From Gemmatimonadota bacterium (GTDB taxonomy: Bacteria; Gemmatimonadota; Gemmatimonadetes; Longimicrobiales; Gaopeijiaceae), in contig PWWP01000049.1 in assembly GCA_003562075.1 (NCBI GenBank), positions 1 to 38,912 on the forward strand: a DNA stretch of 38,912 bases. Reading direction: 5' to 3'. Both the position numbers and the translations under genes were made by a program. Of this stretch, positions 1-7,752 are shown piece after piece; the stretch's first letter is position 1, and the number at the start of each line of letters is the position of its first letter. The notes under the pieces are model-generated. The model searched no databases and had not been told where the DNA came from. It saw only the letters and a list, made by a program, of their open reading frames with translations.

Positions 1-1
1 G

Positions 2-1129
2 GCGTCAGCCGAGTCGCTGGCGGCTCGGTGGGCGTTGGGGACTGAGGTTTCCGTCTACGCTTCCCGGGATCCGGTGACGCCCATGGGGGGGCCGGAGGTG
101 TGGGGACCGGGGAGCTGGCTCATCCCCACCTCGGAGATGGATCGGGAGACCATGGAGGCCTGGGCTCAGGAATGGGGGGTGGAGGTAGGCGCTCTCTCCT
201 CGGAGGAGGTGGAGGGGCTGGACCGGCATCGGCAGACCCTCCCCCGCCTTGCCCTCCTCCACACCTGGAGGAACACCCAGGATGACGGCTCCATCCGCTA
301 TGCCCTGGATGGATGGGAGATCCCCTATACCTACCTGCCTGAAGACCGGCTCCAGGAGGGCAGTCTCCGGGACCGGTTCGACGTGATCCTCTTTCCCGAT
401 CAGGGTCGGAACGCCACCGGGAGGCAGATCTTCGAGGGGCTGGATCCAGCTGACGGGCCTCTCCCCTGGGAGCCTCGGACCGACCTTCCCTCCCTGGGTC
501 AGATCTCCACGACCCCTGACATGACGGGGGGGATGGGCTATGAGGGGTTGGCGGCTCTCCGGGACTTCGTCCACCAGGGAGGGACCCTCCTGGCCCTGGG
601 GTCGGCGGCCACCCTTCCAGTGGAGCTGGGCCTGGTTCGAGGGGTCTCCCTTCGCTCACCCTCCAGCCTCTTCAGCCCCGGGTCCATCGTCCTGGGTGAG
701 GCGGCTGATCCGGACCACCCTGTGGCCTTTGGATACGAGGACACCTTCCCGGTCTTTGATCGCTTCGGACCCTACCTCTCCGTCACTTCCGAGCTGGAAG
801 AGAACGTGGTCCTGCGCTATGCCCCCTCCGACCAGGTCTTTCTCAGTGGCCTGGTGGCCGGCCCCGAGGGGTTGGGTGGACACCCGGCCATCGTCTCCAT
901 CCCCCAGGGAGAGGGGTTCGTGGTCCTCTACGGGGTTCGGACCCTCCACCGGAACCAGACCCGGGGAAGCTTCGCCCTGGCCTGGAACGCCGTGCTGAAC
1001 TGGGACCATCTGGAGCCCTCGGCCGCCGGGATGGATCCAGTGGCTGATGACGCCCAGGAGGGAGTCGATTCGGCGGACGGAGCGGGGCCGGCGGATGGGA
1101 TTGAACTGGACCGCTTCCCTCAGAACTGA
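2..1129 (+). CDS. M14-type zinc carboxypeptidase, C-terminal part (5' truncated by window edge)
   Basis: The frame is open from the first bases, so the start and the catalytic zinc domain lie outside the window. The visible 375 residues correspond to the region after the catalytic domain in large secreted M14 peptidases of this kind: a segment with WGPGSWLIP, then a glutamine-amidotransferase-like Rossmann region with DRFDVILFPDQG, GLAALRDFVHQGGTLLALG and GFVVLYGVRTLHRNQTRGSF, ending near NAVLNWDHL. A complete relative sits at 21320-23674 and shows the same order (SWIVPMQQP, RFDVLIFQDQSP, VVLFGFQPNFRGQT), which supports the assignment. The acidic tail of about 35 residues is probably disordered. 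The first in-frame start codon inside the window (TTG at 35) is not the true start. The gene ends 10 nt inside the 3' end of the convergent gene. Confidence 0.75.
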   Translation, partial: ASAESLAARWALGTEVSVYASRDPVTPMGGPEVWGPGSWLIPTSEMDRETMEAWAQEWGVEVGALSSEEVEGLDRHRQTLPRLALLHTWRNTQDDGSIRYALDGWEIPYTYLPEDRLQEGSLRDRFDVILFPDQGRNATGRQIFEGLDPADGPLPWEPRTDLPSLGQISTTPDMTGGMGYEGLAALRDFVHQGGTLLALGSAATLPVELGLVRGVSLRSPSSLFSPGSIVLGEAADPDHPVAFGYEDTFPVFDRFGPYLSVTSELEENVVLRYAPSDQVFLSGLVAGPEGLGGHPAIVSIPQGEGFVVLYGVRTLHRNQTRGSFALAWNAVLNWDHLEPSAAGMDPVADDAQEGVDSADGAGPADGIELDRFPQN

Positions 1130-2022
1130 GATGCCGGAGAGAATGTCCGGGGGGCCTCGTGCATGGGGACCCCCGGGAGGGCGTGGCAGGCCGGATGTTC
1201 CTTCATCTGGGCCACCTGGGCCCGGGTCAGCATGGGGATCCCCGGCAGGGAATAGCCCCCTCGGGCCATGAGGTTCTGCGGGTGACGCTCATGGACCGGG
1301 CGGAAGTTCCGGGTCAGGAGGACGTGTCCCACCTCGTGGGCGGTGGTCCAGAGCCCTGCACCGATGATGACGGTGCACGCCGGCCGGTCCGGAGCGTGAC
1401 CACCACACCCCCGAAGGGAATCACGAACCAGGCGGTGGACGAAGTACACGACGATCTCGCCGTCCGGGACGGGGGAACCCATCCGGTGGAGTTCGTACAT
1501 TTCCCCTTCGGTGACCTCCCACTCGCAGTCGGCGTCGATCCGGTGGAAGGTCTCCATCTCTTCCGGCGTCAGGACCAGGGACTCGCTGGATCCGTAGTCC
1601 ACACGGATCCCGTAGCGTCCGAAGACCCGTTTCGTGGCCTCCATGGCTGAGTCGAAAGGGACGTAGCAGATGGGATCGTTGTTGCTGGCCGCCGCCTTCA
1701 TGTGGAGGCGGACCCGGTGGCTGTGCCGAGGAAAGAAGCCGTCCAGAAGCCTCATGGTCTGTCGGCCTACCACCCCGTCCACCGTCAATCCGTGTGCCTC
1801 CTGGAGGGCCCGGACTGTCCGCTCCGTCTCCCGACCGAACTGTCCATCCGGGTCCACGATCTCCAGGCTGGTGGTGACAGGCATCTCGTAGCCCAGGTCC
1901 AGGAGGGCGTTCTGAATGAGGTGAACCCCTCGGCTCCGCTCGCCGACTCGCATGGGCGGGCTGTTGGAAGCCACCTCCTGAAGGCGGTCCTCGGGGGCGA
2001 AGCGTGGCGAGGTCAGGGCCAT
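1120..2022 (-). CDS. Leaderless peptidoglycan-binding protein with HEVGH zincin domain
   Basis: A 300-residue protein. Residues about 27-95 form a PG_binding_1 domain (VHLIQNALLDLGY, DGQFGRETERTVRALQ, VDGVVGRQT). The rest is a zincin-like domain with HEVGH at residues 229-233, further His residues (RPVHERHP) and NLMARGG that looks like a metzincin-type Met-turn, so a metallopeptidase acting on cell wall or protein is likely. I chose ATG at 2022 because GGAGAAGG lies just upstream, and residues before it look untranslated. No signal peptide or membrane segment is visible, which is odd for a wall-binding protein; the gene at 13005-13970 shares this layout. The substrate is unknown. The PG-binding domain and zinc motif are seen directly; peptidase activity is inferred. 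Confidence 0.75.
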   Translation of the reverse strand: MALTSPRFAPEDRLQEVASNSPPMRVGERSRGVHLIQNALLDLGYEMPVTTSLEIVDPDGQFGRETERTVRALQEAHGLTVDGVVGRQTMRLLDGFFPRHSHRVRLHMKAAASNNDPICYVPFDSAMEATKRVFGRYGIRVDYGSSESLVLTPEEMETFHRIDADCEWEVTEGEMYELHRMGSPVPDGEIVVYFVHRLVRDSLRGCGGHAPDRPACTVIIGAGLWTTAHEVGHVLLTRNFRPVHERHPQNLMARGGYSLPGIPMLTRAQVAQMKEHPACHALPGVPMHEAPRTFSPASQF

Positions 2023-2168
2023 GATCCTTCTCCTCCGGTCAGGGTATGGATTGAGGCGCGGCTGGCGACGTCGGCCGGTCCGGTGCACCCTTGGAAGCGT
2101 TATTCCATCCGTCCGACCGACACCTCTCATCTCGAACTTCCTGGATCCCCTGGATGTACGGCAACCCC

Positions 2169-3983
2169 ATGGCGACCACGACTCTTCGAAGCTCCTGGCT
2201 GATTCTTCTGGCAGGAGTGAGCATGCTTGGCTGCGCTGTCCCCAACAGCGACACCGGGGTGGAAGAGAATCGGCCGGCCAGCGAAGTGGAGGTCGGATGG
2301 GAGGAAAGAAGCACGGAGGGCCAGCCAGGCGGTGACAGCGTGTCCGGGGAGATGGGCCAGGACCTGGACCGGAACGGCCACGACCCCCTCCCCCTGGAGC
2401 CTGAGATCCGAAGCCGGGTGGAGGCGGGGGCTCAAGGGGGGGCTCTCCGGGCCGGCGGGGAAGGTCTCCGCTCCGGCTCGACCCTCTACCGTTTCTACCG
2501 TGAACGGGGATACGCTCCCGCCTGGCTGGACCAGGGAGATGTCAGCTTTGAAGCTCGAACCCTCCTGGCTCAGATCGGTGGCGCCCATGCCGACGGGCTG
2601 GACCCGGACGACTACCACCGAGCGGCCCTGGACTCCCTCATTCCCCTGGTGGGAAGAGGGGACGTCCCGGAGGATGAACTTCGACAGCAGGCCGATATCG
2701 AATTCCTCCTGACTGACGCCTTCATGCAACTGGGGGCCCACCTGGCCCACGGTCGGCTGAATCCCACCACCGTGGAGCCCAACTGGTCGGCGTCCCGGAA
2801 TGGGGTGGACATGGGGGAGGTACTGGGTGACGCTCTGGACGGTCCGGGCGTTCGCGAAGCCCTCGATCAGCTCCGGCCCCTCTCAGGTCACTACCAGGTC
2901 ATGCGGGAGGCGCTGGCCCGCTACCGGCAGATCGCCGATGCCGGCGGGTGGCCCGAGCTTCCCGATGGTCCCACGCTGGATCCAGGGGACCGGAATGAGC
3001 AAGTCGCGGTCCTCCGGGAGCGTCTTGCCGTGACCGGACACCTGCCTTCTGGACAGAATCTCGCTGGTGATCCCGAATTCTACGATCCGGTGCTGGAGGA
3101 GGCTGTTCAGACCTTCCAGCGGATCCATGGGCTGGCCGAGGACGGCCGCGTTGGGCCGGCCACCCGGCGGGCGTTGAATCTCTCAGCTCGGGACCGCTAC
3201 CGACAGCTCCTGGTGAATCTGGAGCGCTGGAGGTGGCTGCCCCAGGATCTGGGGGATCACTACATCCTGGTGAACATCCCGGCCTACCAGGCCATGGTGG
3301 TGGATGGAGACGAGGAGGTCTTCCGGCTCCGGACCATCGTGGGCCTCACCTATCGGCAGACTCCCGTCTTCTCAGCCCGGATGACCTATCTGGCGCTGGC
3401 TCCGTACTGGAATGTCCCCCCGGGCATCGCCGCCCGGGATCAGTTCCCCCGGCTGAGGGAGGACCCGGGCTATGTGGCCCAGCAGCACATGGTCCTCTTT
3501 GAGCAGGGGACGAATCGGGTGGTGGATCCCCACTCGGTGGACTGGTCCGGAATGAGCGGTGCCGAGTTCAACCGCCGGTATCGACTCCGACAGGAACCGG
3601 GTCCCCACAATGCCTTGGGGAGGGTGAAGTTCATGTTCCCGAACCGGCACAACGTCTACCTCCACGACACGCCGGGGCAGGAGCTCTTTGACCGGGTGAC
3701 CCGGACCTTCAGCTCCGGGTGCATCCGGGTGGAACGGGCCATGGAGCTGGCGGAGCATCTCCTTCGGGATGCGCCGGACTGGACGGCGGATCGGATCCGG
3801 CAGGTGGTGGCCCAGGGTCGGGAGCGGTCCGTGACCCTCCCCGATCCATACATGGTCCATATCCAGTACTGGACGGCCTGGGTGGAGGCCGACGGAGAGG
3901 TCCACTTCCGGGACGATATCTACGAGCGGGATCCCAGGGTCCTGGCCGCCCTGGCTGCACAACCCTGGTTGGAAGACGCCTAG
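2169..3983 (+). CDS. L,D-transpeptidase (YcbB/ErfK-like) lipoprotein
   Basis: A 604-residue cell-wall cross-linking enzyme of the YcbB type, which forms 3-3 cross-links in peptidoglycan in the periplasm. A lipoprotein signal with lipobox SMLGC (Cys 22) is followed by an acidic low-complexity linker. The L,D-transpeptidase scaffold region (FYRERGYAPAWL, DGLDPDDYH) comes next, then a PG_binding_1 domain near residues 275-340 (VQTFQRIHGL, DGRVGPATRRALN). Last is the YkuD catalytic domain, with MFPNRHNVYLHDTP and the nucleophile motif TFSSGCIRVE (Cys about 518). ATG at 2169 gives the best signal peptide; an in-frame ATG at 2154 would add five residues. The gene diverges from the zincin gene, whose start lies about 150 bp away. 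Family assignment is firm; the exact start is not. Confidence 0.88.
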   Translation: MATTTLRSSWLILLAGVSMLGCAVPNSDTGVEENRPASEVEVGWEERSTEGQPGGDSVSGEMGQDLDRNGHDPLPLEPEIRSRVEAGAQGGALRAGGEGLRSGSTLYRFYRERGYAPAWLDQGDVSFEARTLLAQIGGAHADGLDPDDYHRAALDSLIPLVGRGDVPEDELRQQADIEFLLTDAFMQLGAHLAHGRLNPTTVEPNWSASRNGVDMGEVLGDALDGPGVREALDQLRPLSGHYQVMREALARYRQIADAGGWPELPDGPTLDPGDRNEQVAVLRERLAVTGHLPSGQNLAGDPEFYDPVLEEAVQTFQRIHGLAEDGRVGPATRRALNLSARDRYRQLLVNLERWRWLPQDLGDHYILVNIPAYQAMVVDGDEEVFRLRTIVGLTYRQTPVFSARMTYLALAPYWNVPPGIAARDQFPRLREDPGYVAQQHMVLFEQGTNRVVDPHSVDWSGMSGAEFNRRYRLRQEPGPHNALGRVKFMFPNRHNVYLHDTPGQELFDRVTRTFSSGCIRVERAMELAEHLLRDAPDWTADRIRQVVAQGRERSVTLPDPYMVHIQYWTAWVEADGEVHFRDDIYERDPRVLAALAAQPWLEDA

Positions 3984-4164
3984 AAGTCTGTTGAAGGACT
4001 GCAGGGACCACCGGAACGGGGGTCTTGCGGTCATGGGTGAGGCGGAGCGCCTGGGGCCTGGTGGCAGCGGGACCTACCCCCCAGGGGTTTCCCCTGTCCG
4101 CCTGAATGGGTAGACTTCCAAGAGTGACACCTTTCCTTGAGCGGGAGCCCATCCTCCGCTCCGG

Positions 4165-4599
4165 ATGCTCATTGAGGAGATGGCGGTGCCGGCCAAACGT
4201 GCGCCTGGAACCCGATTTCTGACAGTCCTTCTCGTGCTGGGCTTTCTGACCCACGCAGGGAATGGGCTGGTTGCGGCGTCCTGCCACGTCCAGCTGGAAG
4301 ATGACTTGGTCACCACGGTTCTGGCGGATGTGGACCAGCAAGAGCATCACCATCACGACACCGCCGGTGATCCGGATGCTTCCGGCTCCCACCATAGCCA
4401 TTCCGGACCCGAAGAGGGTGGTGCCTGTCCCCTGGGTGGCGGCGCCCTGGCGCTCTGCTCCGGCTCTCCACCCGTTCCATCCCTCCTGGCTGCATCGGTT
4501 CCTGCACCCATTCCATCGGGGACCGTGGCCTTTGCGCTCCCTGATGATGAAGCTGGCGCCCTCCTGGCTCTGAACCAGTTCCGGCCGCCTCGCGGTTGA
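4165..4599 (+). CDS. Small His-rich exported protein, first gene of copper operon
   Basis: A 144-residue protein I cannot place in a named family. A hydrophobic segment at residues about 18-38 (TVLLVLGFLTHAGNGLVAASC) looks like a signal peptide. It is followed by a His cluster (EHHHHD, SGSHHSHSG) with nearby Cys, and a second weakly hydrophobic stretch near residues 95-125. The His cluster suggests periplasmic binding of copper or another soft metal. It stands 130 bp before the outer-membrane channel gene, in the same direction as the pump genes, which supports a role in the same stress response. ATG 4165 lacks a good ribosome site; ATG 4180 is an alternative but has GAGGAG immediately next to it. 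The role is inferred from composition and context. Confidence 0.6.
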   Translation: MLIEEMAVPAKRAPGTRFLTVLLVLGFLTHAGNGLVAASCHVQLEDDLVTTVLADVDQQEHHHHDTAGDPDASGSHHSHSGPEEGGACPLGGGALALCSGSPPVPSLLAASVPAPIPSGTVAFALPDDEAGALLALNQFRPPRG

Positions 4600-4729
4600 T
4601 CCCTCCCGGTTGCGTCCTGCAACCGCGCCCGATCCCAGACAGCTGTACGACCCACTTCCTCTGACACGGGGCGGCGATCCGGCTATGCCGTTCCCGTGCC
4701 TTTGATCCGAGGAACCGCGAGGTACACCC

Positions 4730-6154
4730 ATGAAGTGTTCGTCCCTGGGGGACGGCCGCAGGATCCACTGTGGCCCAGTCCTTCTCGCCATTCTCATGAT
4801 TGGATTTGTGGCGCCGTTCGTCCTGACGGCGCAGGAGCCTCACACCCACCGTCCACCTCCTGACCGAAACCAGTCCGTGGATGGGGAAGAGCTCCAGCAC
4901 CAGCCGTTGGATTCCCTCCTGGCTCTGGTCCTGGCGACCCACCCGGATGTCCAGGGCGCCCAGAGCCGGGCTCAAGCTCTGGAGTCTCGAGTTCCTCAGG
5001 CCGGGGCGCTCCCGGATCCGACCTTCTCGTTCGGCCTGATGAACCTTCCGTTACCCGATCTCGACCTGACCGGGGAGGGGATGAGTATGGTTTCCCTCCA
5101 GCTCTCCCAGACCCTTCCCCCCCGAGGTCTACGGGGAGCCCGGGAGGCCAGCGCCCGAGCCCAGGTGGATGTGGCCCGAGCCCAGGTGGACGTGGCTCGT
5201 TGGCAGGTGACGACCCGGCTTCAGGAGGCCTACTTCGAGCTTCTCCTGGTGGATCAGGCGCTGGAGGTTCACCACCAGGCCCACTCGACGCTCGAGGCCT
5301 TCGCATCCTCTGCCGAATCGGCCTACACCCAGGGTCTGGCTCCCCAACAGGATATCCTGAGAGCCCACACGGAATTGGCCGCCATCGAAGAGCACCTGGC
5401 CGAACTTCGGCAGCGGAGGAGCGTGGCTCTGGCAGAAGCGAATTCGCTGCTGGGACGAAACTCCCGGGATCCCATTCAGCCAGATCTACCCTCCTGGGTC
5501 GAGGGCTTCCTGGCCGCCGACCCCGGTCCAGGTGTCCTCACATCGGTCCTTACCAACCCGGAGTTGGGGGGCGGCCTGCCCACCCTGAGAGAACTCCAGG
5601 AGATGGCTATCCGGCACCGCCCCGAACTCACGGTGGCCCGGGAGGGGGTGCAGGTAGCTCAGAGGGAGCTGGAGGTGGCTCGCCATGACCGACGCCCCGG
5701 CATCGCAGTCACCGGGGGATACGGGATCCGGAGCGGCCGAGCCGACGTCTTCTCTGCCGGTCTCTCGGTGGACCTGCCCCTCTTCCGGGGACGGAAACAG
5801 GATGAGGCCATTCGGGAGGCCGAGTTCAACCGGGACGCCCAGGGGCTCGACGTAGCGGCTCTGGAGCGATCGATCCAGGAGGAGGTGGCGCGGGCCCACG
5901 CCGACCTGATCCGGGCCCGAGAACAGGTCATTCTCCTGGAAGAAGGGGTCATTCCCCAGGCCCGTGCTGCAGTGGAGAGCTCGGCTGCTTCATACCGGGC
6001 AGGAGAGGCGGCGTTCGTCAGCCTCATGGAGGTCTACGCCGTCCTCTTCAGGAATGAGATCGAGCTCGCCCATCTCACAGCAGGGCTCGGCCAGGATATC
6101 GCTCGTCTGGAGCAGGCCGTTGGTACCCATGTCGTCTCGGAGGACAACCGATGA
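4730..6154 (+). CDS. TolC-family outer-membrane channel of heavy-metal efflux system (CusC/CzcC-like)
   Basis: A 474-residue outer-membrane factor that would form the exit duct of the tripartite pump encoded downstream. A signal peptide covers residues about 16-34. It is followed by the two repeated OEP domains with long helical stretches, for example QAGALPDPTFSFGLMNLP, SLQLSQTLPPRGLRGAREA and DLPLFRGRKQDEAIREAEFN, which match the CusC/CzcC pattern. The typical N-terminal lipidation Cys of CusC is not evident. The start has a GAGG box upstream. The stop overlaps the start of the adaptor gene as ATGA, so translation is probably coupled. The substrate (Cu/Ag) is inferred from the RND pump and ATPase in the same operon. 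Confidence 0.88.
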   Translation: MKCSSLGDGRRIHCGPVLLAILMIGFVAPFVLTAQEPHTHRPPPDRNQSVDGEELQHQPLDSLLALVLATHPDVQGAQSRAQALESRVPQAGALPDPTFSFGLMNLPLPDLDLTGEGMSMVSLQLSQTLPPRGLRGAREASARAQVDVARAQVDVARWQVTTRLQEAYFELLLVDQALEVHHQAHSTLEAFASSAESAYTQGLAPQQDILRAHTELAAIEEHLAELRQRRSVALAEANSLLGRNSRDPIQPDLPSWVEGFLAADPGPGVLTSVLTNPELGGGLPTLRELQEMAIRHRPELTVAREGVQVAQRELEVARHDRRPGIAVTGGYGIRSGRADVFSAGLSVDLPLFRGRKQDEAIREAEFNRDAQGLDVAALERSIQEEVARAHADLIRAREQVILLEEGVIPQARAAVESSAASYRAGEAAFVSLMEVYAVLFRNEIELAHLTAGLGQDIARLEQAVGTHVVSEDNR

Positions 6155-7752
6155 ATACGCATAGACCCTCAGAATTTCCCAGACCCCTCCTGGGGATCCT
6201 CCTGGCCCTCTTCCTCCTGGGGTGCGGTGCTCCCGAGGCTTCGGACGCCGGAGAGCATGAGCACCCCTCTGCCCAGTCCGAATCGGACCAGGCCCATGTG
6301 GATCACACCCCGACGGAGGGTCAGGAAGGGCATGGGGATCCGGACGCCCTGGATCATGGCAGCGGGATGGTGGAGATCTCGGGCGAACTGGCCCGCCGGT
6401 TGGGGGTGACCCTCACCCGGGCTCGTTCGGAGGAGCTTGAGCGAAGCATCCGGGCTACCGGCGAAGTGGTCTGGGATGAAACCAGGATGACCACGGTGAG
6501 CCTTCGGTTCGGAGGCTGGGCCGAGCATCTCCACGCCGATTTCACCGGCCGGTTCGTCCGAGCTGGGGAACCTCTCCTGGACGTCTACAGCCCAGAACTC
6601 GTCTCGGCTCAGGAGGACCTCCTTGCAGCTGCACGCCTGGCAGGGACCCTCACCACCAGCCGGGTGCCAGGGAGTGTGGATCGAGGGAGCTCGGTGGTGG
6701 AGGCAGCCAGGGAACGGCTGCGTTACTGGAACATCTCCGAGGCCGATATCCAGGCGGTGGAGGAGTCAGGTGAGGTCCAGTCCACCCTGACCCTCACCTC
6801 CCCCTTTGGTGGGTACGTGGTGGAGAAGGAGATCCAGGCAGGGGAGCGTTTCGAAGCCGGGACGCCACTCTACCGGTTGGCGGACCTCTCGCGGGTGTGG
6901 GTGGAGGTGGACGTCTACGAACGGGACCTCCGCTTCATTGAGCTGGGAACACCGGTTGAGGTGGAGGTGGTGGCGTACCCCGGGGACGCCATCCAGGGGG
7001 TGGTGTCGTACATCCATCCCGATGTGAGCCGGGATCGACGGACGGCCCGGGTCCGGATCGAGTTGCCCAATCCAGAGGGTCTACTGAAGCCCGGGATGGC
7101 CGGAACGGCCCGGGCACAGGTGAGCGTGACGGATGCGGCGGTGACGGTGCCTCGGGATGCCGTCATGCACACCGGAGACGGGGCGGTTGTCTTCGTAGGT
7201 CACGACGGTGGATTCTACGAGATCCGGTCCGTCCAGGTGGGTGCGGAGGCCGGGGATCGGACCCAGATCCTCTCGGGATTGGAGGAAGGGGAGGCCGTGG
7301 TTTCCCGAGCTGGGTTCATCCTGGACGCGGAAAGCCGGCTCATGGAGGCCATGATGGGTCAGCCCGGCATGCCGGGGATGGAGATGGATCACGGGGATGA
7401 TCATGAGATGGATGCCGACCCGGAGCACCGGGACCATGGGGACCCCGATGATCACGATGACCATGAAGACCCCGGGGACCCCGACGATCACGGAGGCCAT
7501 GACGATCACAATGATCACGCGGACCAAAGGGGCCCCGGGGTTCATGACGATCACGGTGACCATGGCGATCACGAAGAGGGGGCCGACCCCGGTGACCACA
7601 CCGACCATACCGACCACGGGGGTCACGGTGACCAGGCCGGCGCCGGCCCACACAGCGAATCCTTGGATCACCAACAGTTCACTGATCCAGGATCCGCCGG
7701 CGACCGGATTCGGCTGAGCGTTCACCTGAGCCCGGGAGGACATCATGCTTGA
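6151..7752 (+). CDS. RND periplasmic adaptor lipoprotein (CusB-like) with Asp/His-rich C-terminal tail
   Basis: A 533-residue membrane-fusion protein that links the inner-membrane pump to the outer channel. The lipobox FLLGC (Cys 25) indicates membrane anchoring, followed by a His-containing segment. The CusB-type core includes ATGEVVWDETRMTTVSLRFGGW, a lipoyl/hairpin region (YSPELVSAQEDLLAA), TSPFGGYVVEKEIQAGERFEAG and YIHPDVSRDRRTARVRI. Residues about 405-515 are a tail of DH/DDH/GDH repeats with roughly 20 histidines, where some related proteins carry a CusF-like metal-binding domain. This tail probably buffers or hands over metal in the periplasm. The start overlaps the channel gene by 4 nt and the end overlaps the pump gene by 8 nt. 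Adaptor identity is strong; the tail function is inferred. Confidence 0.9.
   Translation: MNTHRPSEFPRPLLGILLALFLLGCGAPEASDAGEHEHPSAQSESDQAHVDHTPTEGQEGHGDPDALDHGSGMVEISGELARRLGVTLTRARSEELERSIRATGEVVWDETRMTTVSLRFGGWAEHLHADFTGRFVRAGEPLLDVYSPELVSAQEDLLAAARLAGTLTTSRVPGSVDRGSSVVEAARERLRYWNISEADIQAVEESGEVQSTLTLTSPFGGYVVEKEIQAGERFEAGTPLYRLADLSRVWVEVDVYERDLRFIELGTPVEVEVVAYPGDAIQGVVSYIHPDVSRDRRTARVRIELPNPEGLLKPGMAGTARAQVSVTDAAVTVPRDAVMHTGDGAVVFVGHDGGFYEIRSVQVGAEAGDRTQILSGLEEGEAVVSRAGFILDAESRLMEAMMGQPGMPGMEMDHGDDHEMDADPEHRDHGDPDDHDDHEDPGDPDDHGGHDDHNDHADQRGPGVHDDHGDHGDHEEGADPGDHTDHTDHGGHGDQAGAGPHSESLDHQQFTDPGSAGDRIRLSVHLSPGGHHA

Noticed and set aside
3984-4164. Riboswitch or MerR-type copper promoter before the copper operon
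   Set aside because: No convincing cobalamin-box, CueR dyad or other known element could be matched.
7380-7680. DH-repeat DNA considered as a repeat array or CRISPR-like element
   Set aside because: The repetition is explained by Asp/His codons in one open frame; there are no regular spacers.
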